Of a stretch of 64,000 bases of DNA, positions 1 to 7,208 are shown piece after piece. The notes beneath the pieces were generated by a model. That model was not told the origin of the DNA, ran no database searches, and saw nothing but the letters and a program-made list of their open reading frames with translations. Every line of letters starts with the position of its first letter. Positions within the stretch are counted from its first letter, which is position 1. The DNA comes from Clostridiaceae bacterium (lineage in GTDB: Bacteria > Bacillota > Clostridia > Lachnospirales > Lachnospiraceae), in the NCBI GenBank assembly GCA_902362725.1, contig CABIXM010000012.1, forward strand, positions 1 to 64,000, written 5' to 3'. A program made the position numbers and the translations under genes.

Positions 1-2
1 GA

Positions 3-1373
3 CTGGGGCGGAACTATCTGCAAACCGGGCATTTGATTGAGGACTTTTTCCCAAGAAACGGTGTCCGCTATATCGCCATGAATGACGGTATCGACACCCT
101 GCGGGATAACAACGATATTGCCCCGTTCAAGAATATCCTGAACGAGATGTACAGCAAGGATATTTCCAAGAAAGTCCATTCCTCTTATCTTCTGAAAGCG
201 CAGAAAGGACAGTTTACCGGGTGTCTTGCCCCGTTTGGGTATCGGAAAGACCCGGAGGACAAAAACCATCTGCTCATTGACGAGGAAACCGCCCCGATTG
301 TGCGACTGATTTTCGGATATGCCCTGAACGGTCATGGTCCGAACTATATCCGCAGACGGCTGGAGGAAGAAAAAATCCCCTGCCCCACATGGTGGAACCG
401 GGAACGGGGGCTTCGCAATACCCGCACCAAATGGGAAAAGAAAGACCCGGAAAATGGGCGGTATATGTGGGACTTCTCCGTTATCAAAGATCTTTTGATG
501 AATCCCGTCTACACCGGGGCGATTGCTTCCCAGAAAAAGGACTACCGCTTCAAAATCGGCACGATTGGGGAAAAGAAGCCGGAGGACTGGATTGTGGTGG
601 AGGGACAGCATGAACCGCTGATTGACCGCATGAGCTTTGACATTGTGCAGAATAAGCTGAAATCCCGCCAGCGTCCGGGGCAGACCAATGAAATCAGCCT
701 GTTTGCCGGACTGATAAAATGCGGCGAGTGTGGGAAGTCGCTGACGGTACGCTACACAAACGCAAAACATCCTCAGCAGATTTATTCCTGCAAGACCTAC
801 AATGCCTTTGGAAAGAACCACTGCACCCAGCATCGGATTGACTATGACACCCTTTACAGCCATGTGCTGCGGAAAATCCGGGAATGTGCCAAAGCTGCCC
901 TGATGGACGGGGAAGCGGTTGCCGACCGCCTGACCAATACCTGTGAAGCCGAGCAGCGGGAACAGCGGGAAGCAATGGAACGCTCCCTTACAAGGGACGA
1001 GGAACGGATTGAGGTTCTGGACAAAATGGTAATGCGGCTTTATGAGGATATGATTGCAGGGCGTATCAGTGAACAGAATTTCAACACCATGCTGGAAAAG
1101 ACACAGACCGAGCAGACGGAGCTTAAAACAAAAGTGTCCGAGGGCAGAAAGCGGCTGTCCGATGAAGTCCAGCTTGCCAATGACGCAAAACAATGGGTGG
1201 AAGCCATTCAGGAATACGCCAACATCACAGAGCTGGACGCAGCCACCCTCAACCGCTTAATCAAAGAAATCGTCGTGCATGAGCGCATTGACGAAGATAA
1301 AACAAGACATATTTCTATCGAAATTCATTTTAATCTCAAACCCATCCCGGAGGTGGAACAGGTCACTGCCTGA
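3..1373 (+). CDS. Large serine recombinase, 5' truncated by the window edge
   Basis: The frame is open to the first base (LGRNYLQTGH before the first in-window start at 33), so the N-terminal catalytic part with its serine lies outside the window. The visible part has the recombinase domain (APFGYRKDPEDKNH, then NPVYTGAI), a zinc ribbon (CGECGKSL, later C-H-C) and a long coiled-coil tail, as in transposon-type large serine recombinases. It would cut and join att sites to move its element. It is distinct from the ICE integrase at 20242. The recombined junction with maff2 follows within 100 bases, so this gene is at the right edge of a nested element. Confidence 0.9.
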   Translation: MGRNYLQTGHLIEDFFPRNGVRYIAMNDGIDTLRDNNDIAPFKNILNEMYSKDISKKVHSSYLLKAQKGQFTGCLAPFGYRKDPEDKNHLLIDEETAPIVRLIFGYALNGHGPNYIRRRLEEEKIPCPTWWNRERGLRNTRTKWEKKDPENGRYMWDFSVIKDLLMNPVYTGAIASQKKDYRFKIGTIGEKKPEDWIVVEGQHEPLIDRMSFDIVQNKLKSRQRPGQTNEISLFAGLIKCGECGKSLTVRYTNAKHPQQIYSCKTYNAFGKNHCTQHRIDYDTLYSHVLRKIRECAKAALMDGEAVADRLTNTCEAEQREQREAMERSLTRDEERIEVLDKMVMRLYEDMIAGRISEQNFNTMLEKTQTEQTELKTKVSEGRKRLSDEVQLANDAKQWVEAIQEYANITELDAATLNRLIKEIVVHERIDEDKTRHISIEIHFNLKPIPEVEQVTA

Positions 1374-1419
1374 CCTGTCCCGCCGGGACGGTTCTCTTAA
1401 AAACACCATATAGATTTTT

Positions 1420-1500
1420 TGTACGCCGCCGCCCGCCATCGAGCAGAGTTTTTACACCTAATTGGGGATAAAACAGCTCATGGCTGGCGGCGGCATCATC
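1420..1500. other. Candidate serine-recombinase att junction of the nested element
   Basis: An imperfect dyad is centred near 1460. Its outer arms are GCCGCCGCCCGCCAT at 1424-1438 against ATGGCTGGCGGCGGC at 1480-1494, and its inner arms are GAGC at 1441 against GCTC at 1476 with T-rich and A-rich flanks. Left of centre the sequence belongs to the inserted element; right of centre it reads as maff2. This is what a hybrid attR of a large serine recombinase should look like. The exact crossover dinucleotide is not known. Confidence 0.55.
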
Positions 1501-1545
1501 CTTTTGGGAACCACGCTGATCCCCCTGCTGTCTGGCTTGTTCTAA
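1462..1545 (+). pseudogene. 3' remnant of maff2 (VirB2-like pilin-family membrane protein)
   Basis: The frame from 1462 reads LGIKQLMAGGG, then a hydrophobic end GTTLIPLLSGLF and stop. This matches the C-terminus of Maff2 family proteins that precede the VirB6-like gene in Tn1549-type elements. An in-frame stop at 1459 marks the foreign sequence on the left. The N-terminal half is expected on the far side of the inserted element, outside the window. Translation could restart at the ATG at 1480, but only a 21-residue peptide would result. Confidence 0.8.
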
Positions 1546-1554
1546 GGAGGGCTT

Positions 1555-2421
1555 ATGGATTTTCTCACCGACTGGCTCACGAACTGGCTGAAAGAGCTGT
1601 TGATCAGCGGTATCATGGGGAACCTCGAAGGGCTCTTTGATACCGTCAATGCCAAAGTCGGAGAGATTGCGGTACAGGTAGGGACTACCCCGGCGGCATG
1701 GAACGCCGGGGTTTTCTCCCTTATCCGCCAGCTTTCCGAAACGGTGATCCTGCCGATTGCCGGATTGGTGCTGACCTTTGTTGCCACCTACGAGCTGATA
1801 CAGATGCTTTTGGAAAAGAACAATATGCACGAGTTTGATGTGGCGAATATCTACAAATGGGTATTCAAAACCGCTTGTGCCATCCTCATTCTTTCCAACA
1901 CCTTTGATATTGTCATGGCGGTGTTCGATGTGTCGCAGAGCGTGATTGCGGATGCGGCGGGGCTCATTCAGGGCTCCACCGACATTACGCCGGATATGCT
2001 GGCGGAGCTGGAAACCACGCTGGAGGGCATGGAATTGGGGCCGCTCCTTGGCCTGTGGCTCCAGTCCTCTGTGATCGGGCTGACCATGCAGATCATGGGG
2101 ATCATCATTTTTGTTCTGGTGTACGGAAGAATGATTGAAATATATTTAATGACCAGTCTGGCCCCCCTTCCCGTTGCCACGCTTTCCAACCGGGAGCTGG
2201 GCGGTACAGGGCAGAACTACCTAAAATCCCTGTTCGCCGTGGGCTTTCAAGGGATGCTCATACTGGTCTGTGTTGCGATCTATGCGGTGCTCATCCAGGG
2301 CATCGCCACAGGCGGCGATCCGATTGGAGCGATATGGGGAACCGTGGGCTATACGGTTCTTTTGTGCTTCATGCTGTTTAAGACAGGCGGCATCGCCCAG
2401 CGCATCTTCGGGGCGCATTAA
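1555..2421 (+). CDS. VirB6/TrbL-like conjugal transfer membrane protein
   Basis: 288 residues. Begins at ATG 1555 behind AAGGAGG (1544-1550). Several hydrophobic segments are visible (about residues 55-85, 100-125, 160-200, 220-250 and 262-280), as expected for the polytopic inner-membrane channel component of a type IV secretion system. Family knowledge: proteins of this type (CD1112 family) follow maff2 in Tn1549-like ICEs and are thought to be part of the mating channel. The upstream maff2 gene is broken here, so function of the transfer apparatus depends on whether the nested element can excise. Confidence 0.85.
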   Translation: MDFLTDWLTNWLKELLISGIMGNLEGLFDTVNAKVGEIAVQVGTTPAAWNAGVFSLIRQLSETVILPIAGLVLTFVATYELIQMLLEKNNMHEFDVANIYKWVFKTACAILILSNTFDIVMAVFDVSQSVIADAAGLIQGSTDITPDMLAELETTLEGMELGPLLGLWLQSSVIGLTMQIMGIIIFVLVYGRMIEIYLMTSLAPLPVATLSNRELGGTGQNYLKSLFAVGFQGMLILVCVAIYAVLIQGIATGGDPIGAIWGTVGYTVLLCFMLFKTGGIAQRIFGAH

Positions 2422-2430
2422 ACGGACGGA

Positions 2431-2453
2431 CTTCGGGACAATTTGTCCCGAGG
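2431..2453. repeat. ICE palindrome copy 1
   Basis: 23-bp near-palindrome with core GGGACAATTTGTCCC between the VirB6-like and SpoVG genes. Member of an eleven-copy family confined to the ICE. Confidence 0.9.
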
Positions 2454-2474
2454 CCGGGAAAGGAGGAAACGATT

Positions 2475-3023
2475 TTGGATAAGGATGTCATATTAACCCC
2501 GGAACAGATCGCCGCCGAGGAGCGGCGCTGGCTGTTCGATGCGCCGATTGCGGAGCTGGCCGAGGTAAAAGGCGTGACGGTGGACGAGGCAGTTAAGCTG
2601 CGGACGGACGCAATTTTGCAGGAGGCCGCTGTTCCCATCGAAGTCACGGTTCGCCCGATTGAGCCCCAGGGCAAGCTCATCGGCTTTGCCAGCGTCAACT
2701 ATGGCGGTGTAGTGATTGACGATTTCAAGGTGGTGGATGGTAAGAACGGAATTTTCCTCGGGGCTCCCAGCAAACCCGATCCCACCAGCAGGACGGGCTA
2801 CCGCTCCACAGTGCGGATCAATGACCGAGCCACCCAGGAGCGGCTCAATGCGGCGGGAGCCCAGGCGTACCATTCAGCGGTGGAAAAGCTCATCGCCCGG
2901 GCCGAGGCAGTCCGCCCCACCCCGATCAAGGAGCAGATGGCACAGGCCGCAAGGGAGGCCGGGAAGGAAAATGCCGCCCGAACTGCCCCAGTAAAGAAGA
3001 AGGAGGCCCGGGATGACAGGTGA
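2475..3023 (+). CDS. SpoVG-family protein
   Basis: 182 residues from TTG 2475, preceded by AAAGGAGG at 2459-2466. The centre (VTVRPIEPQGKLIGFASVNY, about residues 55-75, then FKVVDGKNG and FLGAPSKP) is the SpoVG fold, a small RNA/DNA-binding regulatory domain. The N-terminal 50 residues are an extra helical region, and the tail is Ala/Lys/Arg-rich. SpoVG-like proteins are common cargo regulators in Firmicute ICEs and phages. Overlaps the next gene by 11 bases (ATGACAGGTGA), so the two are probably translationally coupled. Confidence 0.85.
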   Translation: MDKDVILTPEQIAAEERRWLFDAPIAELAEVKGVTVDEAVKLRTDAILQEAAVPIEVTVRPIEPQGKLIGFASVNYGGVVIDDFKVVDGKNGIFLGAPSKPDPTSRTGYRSTVRINDRATQERLNAAGAQAYHSAVEKLIARAEAVRPTPIKEQMAQAAREAGKENAARTAPVKKKEARDDR

Positions 3024-3807
3024 TGTGACCTCGAGACAAATTGTCCCGAAGTCTCCAGCCTGCCCGGAGGGGCTGTTTTTGATGGACGGGATTGAAGGGC
3101 TGCGCTCTTTGCCGAAGCACTCGGTTGATATGCTCCTTACCGATCCGCCCTATGGCACTACCCGGAACTTTTGGGATGTGCCGCTCCCGCTCCCGGAGCT
3201 GTGGGAGGCGGTCAAGTGGGCTGTCAAGCCGGATGGCGCAGTGCTGTTTTTCGCACAATGCCCCTATGATAAGGTGCTGGGGGCATCCAACCTCTCTATG
3301 CTCCGCTATGAATGGGTGTGGTACAAAAGCAGGTGTACTGGCTTTCTCAACGCAAGGCGGGCTCCCCTAAAGCGGACGGAAAACATTCTGGTGTTTTATC
3401 AAAAATTGCCCTATTACGATCCGCAGTTTGAACAGGGCAAGCCCTATAAGAAAATTTCCCAGACAGGGGACAACAGCCCCAACTATGGAAAATTCCTGCG
3501 TTCCAGCAGCGGATCAGAGGATGGCCTTCGTTTCCCCGGAAACCTGCTGGCCTTTTCTTCCGTACAGCGCACCGTCCACCCTACGCAAAAGCCCGTGGAG
3601 CTGTGCGAGTATCTCATCAGAACCTATACCCGGCCCGGGGAGGTAGTGGCAGACATCTGCGCTGGCTCCGGCACGACTGCTGTGGCTGCTGTCAATACGG
3701 GCCGCCGCTTTGTATGCTTTGAAACCGCCCCGGCCTTTTACGCCCCAGCTACAGAACGCATCCGGCTGGCTACTGAGGCAGTCAAAGCCGGGCAGAAAGG
3801 AGTATGA
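3013..3807 (+). CDS. DNA methyltransferase, DPPY class
   Basis: 264 residues. Motif IV DPPY lies at about residues 44-47, and the SAM-binding motif (DICAGSGTT) is near the C-terminus, about residue 215. This order (IV before I) is that of beta-class amino-methyltransferases. It would methylate an adenine or cytosine amino group at an unknown site. No restriction partner is adjacent, so it may protect incoming ICE DNA or regulate it. Palindrome copy 2 lies inside its first codons (SRQIVPKS), which suggests that the true start could instead be ATG 3082. It overlaps the next gene by 4 bases. Confidence 0.85.
   Translation: MTGDVTSRQIVPKSPACPEGLFLMDGIEGLRSLPKHSVDMLLTDPPYGTTRNFWDVPLPLPELWEAVKWAVKPDGAVLFFAQCPYDKVLGASNLSMLRYEWVWYKSRCTGFLNARRAPLKRTENILVFYQKLPYYDPQFEQGKPYKKISQTGDNSPNYGKFLRSSSGSEDGLRFPGNLLAFSSVQRTVHPTQKPVELCEYLIRTYTRPGEVVADICAGSGTTAVAAVNTGRRFVCFETAPAFYAPATERIRLATEAVKAGQKGV
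3029..3051. repeat. ICE palindrome copy 2
   Basis: 23-bp near-palindrome with core GAGACAAATTGTCCC, inside the first codons of the DPPY methyltransferase frame. Confidence 0.88.
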
Positions 3808-4508
3808 CTATCGGAAACTATTCTATCATTTACGCTGATCCCCCTTGGCAGTACCAGCGCAGTAAGGTACAGGGGGCGGCAGAAAACCATTATCCCACAA
3901 TGGGGATTGACGAGCTGTGTGCGCTCCCGGTGGCTGATCTGGCCGCCCCGGACAGCGCACTTTTTTTGTGGGCGACTTTCCCCCAGCTCCCGGAGGCCCT
4001 GCGGCTCATAGAGGCGTGGGGCTTCCGCTATAAGTCGGTGGCCTTTGTCTGGCTGAAAAAGAATAAAAGGGCTGACAGTTGGTTTTATGGCCTTGGCTTC
4101 TGGACGAGGGGAAATGCGGAGATCTGCCTGCTGGCTACCAGGGGCCATCCCAAACGGCAGGCGGCAAATATCCATCAGTTTATCATTTCCCCGATTGAAG
4201 CCCACAGCAAAAAGCCGGACGAGGCCCGGGAAAAGATCGTGGCCCTTATGGGCGACCTGCCCCGGGTGGAGCTCTTTGCCAGACAGTCCCCGCCCGGCTG
4301 GGAGGTGTGGGGAAATGAAGTGAAAAGCACGATCCCGGACTTTGGGCTCATGGGGCCCCCGCAAAATCAGCGATTTTGTGGGGAGAGGAGGAACAACGGA
4401 GCGGACGGACTTCGGGACAAAGTGTCCCGAGGTAGTCAAGCGGAGTTTGTGACGACGAGTCCCGAGGTTAAAGGAGCCGGAAAGGAGGCTGATCCATGCC
4501 CTATGTGA
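3804..4508 (+). CDS. MT-A70-family adenine methyltransferase
   Basis: 234 residues. DPPW at about residues 12-15 is the catalytic motif of MT-A70 enzymes. The following segments FLWATFPQLP and GFWTRGNAEICLLATRGHP fit the family, as does the C-terminal PGWEVWGNE. Expected reaction: N6-adenine methylation from SAM. The core ends near residue 172. The last 60 residues are encoded by a DNA repeat module containing palindrome copy 3 and look like a repeat-derived tail rather than a conserved domain. ATG 3804 overlaps the stop of the preceding methyltransferase, so both are probably made together. Confidence 0.85.
   Translation: MTIGNYSIIYADPPWQYQRSKVQGAAENHYPTMGIDELCALPVADLAAPDSALFLWATFPQLPEALRLIEAWGFRYKSVAFVWLKKNKRADSWFYGLGFWTRGNAEICLLATRGHPKRQAANIHQFIISPIEAHSKKPDEAREKIVALMGDLPRVELFARQSPPGWEVWGNEVKSTIPDFGLMGPPQNQRFCGERRNNGADGLRDKVSRGSQAEFVTTSPEVKGAGKEADPCPM
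4360..4482. repeat. Composite repeat module A
   Basis: A hairpin (CCGCAAAATC / GATTTTGTGG), then GGGGAGAGGAGGAACAACGG, palindrome copy 3, and a segment ending TTTGTGACGACGAG. The same order of parts recurs at 7348-7455 in a different reading frame. It forms the C-terminal coding tail of the MT-A70 gene. Confidence 0.7.
4410..4432. repeat. ICE palindrome copy 3
   Basis: 23-bp near-palindrome with core GGGACAAAGTGTCCC, inside the tail of the MT-A70 gene. Confidence 0.9.
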
Positions 4509-4891
4509 ATGTACCCAACGACCTGTCAAAAGTAAAAACCAAAATGGCCCTAAACCTTACCAAGCGCCAGCTCATCTGTTTTGGCTGTGCGGCGGCGGTA
4601 GGCATCCCGTCCTATCTGCTGGCCCGGGGCTCTATCGGTAATACCGGGGCCATGTTCCTTATGCTGACCGTGATGCTCCCGGCGTTTCTTCTGGCCATGT
4701 ATGAAAAAGACGGGCTCCCGGCGGAAAAGGTGCTGAAAAACATCATACGGGCCCGGTTTCTGCGTCCCGGAGTCAGGCCCTATCAGACACAAAACATTTA
4801 CGCCCCCTTTGCCGGACGGGGCGCTGTGAGAAAGGAGGATGCGATTGCGAAAGGCAAATCAAACCAGCGGAAGAAAAACCGCAAAGGCTAA
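4496..4891 (+). CDS. PrgI-family (VirB3-like) membrane protein
   Basis: 131 residues. N-terminal YVNVPNDLSKVKTKMALNLT is characteristic of PrgI. Two transmembrane helices follow at about residues 32-48 and 54-70, and a basic tail ends the protein. PrgI-type proteins are the small VirB3-like inner-membrane partners of the VirB4 ATPase in Gram-positive type IV secretion. It overlaps the VirB4 gene by 53 bases, as is usual in this family. RBS AAGGAGG at 4482-4488. Confidence 0.88.
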   Translation: MPYVNVPNDLSKVKTKMALNLTKRQLICFGCAAAVGIPSYLLARGSIGNTGAMFLMLTVMLPAFLLAMYEKDGLPAEKVLKNIIRARFLRPGVRPYQTQNIYAPFAGRGAVRKEDAIAKGKSNQRKKNRKG

Positions 4892-7208
4892 AAACAGGGC
4901 GGCCCTGTCCGCCCAGCAGACGATCCCCTATGTGGCGATGCACCCGGACGGGGTATGCAAGCTCCCCGGCGGGCTCTACACAAAGACCGTGGAATATGAG
5001 GACATCAATTATTCCGTGGCATCCACCGAGGATCAGACTGCGATCTTTGGCGGCTGGAGCTCATTCCTCAACTACTTTGACAGCTCCCTGCCGTTCCAGC
5101 TTTCCTTTATCAACCGCCGCTCCCACTCCCGGAGCCGCTATAAGGTAAACATTCCCCAGGCGGATGATGATTTTAACAGCGTCCGGGAGGAATTTACCGG
5201 GATGCTGAAAAATCAGATCGCCCGGTCTAACAACGGGATTGAACGCTCCAAGTACATTACTTTCGGCATCCCAGCCGGAGGGATCGTGGAGGCCCGGCCC
5301 CGTCTGGAGCGTGTGGAGGCCGATGTGATGGGCAACTTTAAGCGGCTGGGTGTTCCCTGTGAACCGATGGACGGGCGGGCAAGGCTGGCCCTGCTTCACA
5401 GCCAGATGCATCCGGGCAACCGGGAACCGTTCCGCTTTTCATGGAAGGACATCCCGCAGACGGGGCTCGGCACCAAGGACTATATCGCCCCGGACAGCTT
5501 TGACTTCCGGCACTCCCGCCTGTTTCGGGTGAGCCAGTATTGGGGCGCTGTTTCCTACTTGCAGATTTTAGCGTCTGAGCTCTCGGATAAACTGCTGGCA
5601 GAAATTCTGGAGCTGGATGCGGAAATGACCGTAACCCTCCATATCCAGACGGTGGATCAGCTAAAGGCCATCAAAACCATCAAGGGAAAAATCTCCGACA
5701 TCGGGAAAATGAAGGTGGAGGAACAGCGGAAGGCTGTCCGGGCCGGGTATGATCCCGACATTCTCCCGCCCGACCTCATTACCTTTTCCAAGGATGCGGC
5801 GGAGCTCCTTGCCGACCTCCAGTCCCGCAACGAGAGGATGTTCCTTTTGACTTTTACGGTAGTCAATATGGCCCCTACCCGCCAGCGGCTGGAAAATGAT
5901 GTGTTTACCGTGGGCGGCATCGCACAGAAATACAACTGCGCCCTCAAGCGGCTGGACTGGCAACAGGAGCAGGGCTTTGTGTCCTCGCTGGCCCTCGGCT
6001 ACAACGAAGTGGAGATCCAGCGTGGTATGACAACCAGCTCCACGGCAATTTTTATCCCCTTTATGACAAGGGAGCTGCGGATGGACGGGCAGGCCCTCTA
6101 CTATGGCATGAACGCCCTTTCCCACAATGTCATTATGGCTGACCGCAAAAAGCTGAAGTCGGCCAACGGAATGTACCTCGGCTCTACGGGCTCGGGAAAA
6201 TCCTTTGCGGCAAAGCGGGAACTGCTCAATGTCTTTCTGACCATTCCCCAGGATCGGATTATCATTGTTGATCCGATGGGCGAATATGCCCCGCTGGTTC
6301 GCAGGCTGGGCGGACAGGTGATCGAGATTGCCCCGGACAGCCCCCACCACCTAAACCCGATGGATGTGGAGCTTAACATGGCCGCCGGGGAGAGCCCTCT
6401 TTCCATGAAGGCGGATTTCCTGCTTTCCCTGTGTGAGCTGGTGGTAGGCGGAAAGGAAGGCTTACAGCCCATCGAAAAAACAGTTGTTGACCGCTGTGTG
6501 CGGCTGGTGTACCGGGAACAGGCCCTTGGGCTTGATACGGGAAAAACCCCGCTTTTGCAGGACTTGTACGAGGAGCTCTTGAAACAGCCGGAGCCCGAGG
6601 CCCGGCGTGTGGCAACTGCCCTTGAACTCTACTGCACCGGCTCCCTCAACCTGTTTAACCATCCCACGAATGTGAAAACCGACAGCCGGGTGGTGTGTAT
6701 CGTGCTGAAAAACATGGGAGAAAACCTCCGCAAGATCGCCATGCACATCACAAATGAATTTGTGTCCCAGGCGGTAGATACCAACTTCCGGGAGGGCGTG
6801 GCGACATGGTGCTACTTCGATGAGTTCCATGTCCTGCTCCGTGATCCGCTGACCGCCAGCTATTTTGTGGCGGTGTGGAAAATGCTGAGAAAGAAAGGCT
6901 GCGTTCCCAGCGCCCTCACGCAGAATGTGAAAGACCTTCTGGCCAGCCGGGAGATCGAGAACATTCTGGATAACACCGACTTTATGATTTTGCTCTCGCA
7001 GGCGCAGAGTGACCGGGCGATTTTGGCAAGACAGCTCGGTATTTCCGAGCACCAGCTTTCCTACATTACCCACTCTAATTCCGGCGAGGGCCTGCTGTTT
7101 TACGGGAATGTGACCATCCCGTTTGTGGATCGGTTCCCGAAGGGGGAAATCTATGACCTCTTAACCACCCGACCGGAGGATATGAAGAATGAAGCGAAAA
7201 CCGAATAA
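4839..7208 (+). CDS. VirB4-family conjugation ATPase
   Basis: 789 residues, the usual length of VirB4/TrbE proteins in these elements. Walker A GSTGSGKS lies at about residues 448-455 and the Walker B region WCYFDEFH at about residue 657. The N-terminal half carries the CagE/TrbE-type domain. It powers assembly of the mating channel at the membrane. It starts inside prgI and ends inside the NlpC/P60 gene (20-base overlap), so the block is one operon. The first start is ATG 4839; a later start near 4930 is possible because the first 30 residues are only a basic leader. Confidence 0.93.
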   Translation: MRLRKANQTSGRKTAKAKNRAALSAQQTIPYVAMHPDGVCKLPGGLYTKTVEYEDINYSVASTEDQTAIFGGWSSFLNYFDSSLPFQLSFINRRSHSRSRYKVNIPQADDDFNSVREEFTGMLKNQIARSNNGIERSKYITFGIPAGGIVEARPRLERVEADVMGNFKRLGVPCEPMDGRARLALLHSQMHPGNREPFRFSWKDIPQTGLGTKDYIAPDSFDFRHSRLFRVSQYWGAVSYLQILASELSDKLLAEILELDAEMTVTLHIQTVDQLKAIKTIKGKISDIGKMKVEEQRKAVRAGYDPDILPPDLITFSKDAAELLADLQSRNERMFLLTFTVVNMAPTRQRLENDVFTVGGIAQKYNCALKRLDWQQEQGFVSSLALGYNEVEIQRGMTTSSTAIFIPFMTRELRMDGQALYYGMNALSHNVIMADRKKLKSANGMYLGSTGSGKSFAAKRELLNVFLTIPQDRIIIVDPMGEYAPLVRRLGGQVIEIAPDSPHHLNPMDVELNMAAGESPLSMKADFLLSLCELVVGGKEGLQPIEKTVVDRCVRLVYREQALGLDTGKTPLLQDLYEELLKQPEPEARRVATALELYCTGSLNLFNHPTNVKTDSRVVCIVLKNMGENLRKIAMHITNEFVSQAVDTNFREGVATWCYFDEFHVLLRDPLTASYFVAVWKMLRKKGCVPSALTQNVKDLLASREIENILDNTDFMILLSQAQSDRAILARQLGISEHQLSYITHSNSGEGLLFYGNVTIPFVDRFPKGEIYDLLTTRPEDMKNEAKTE

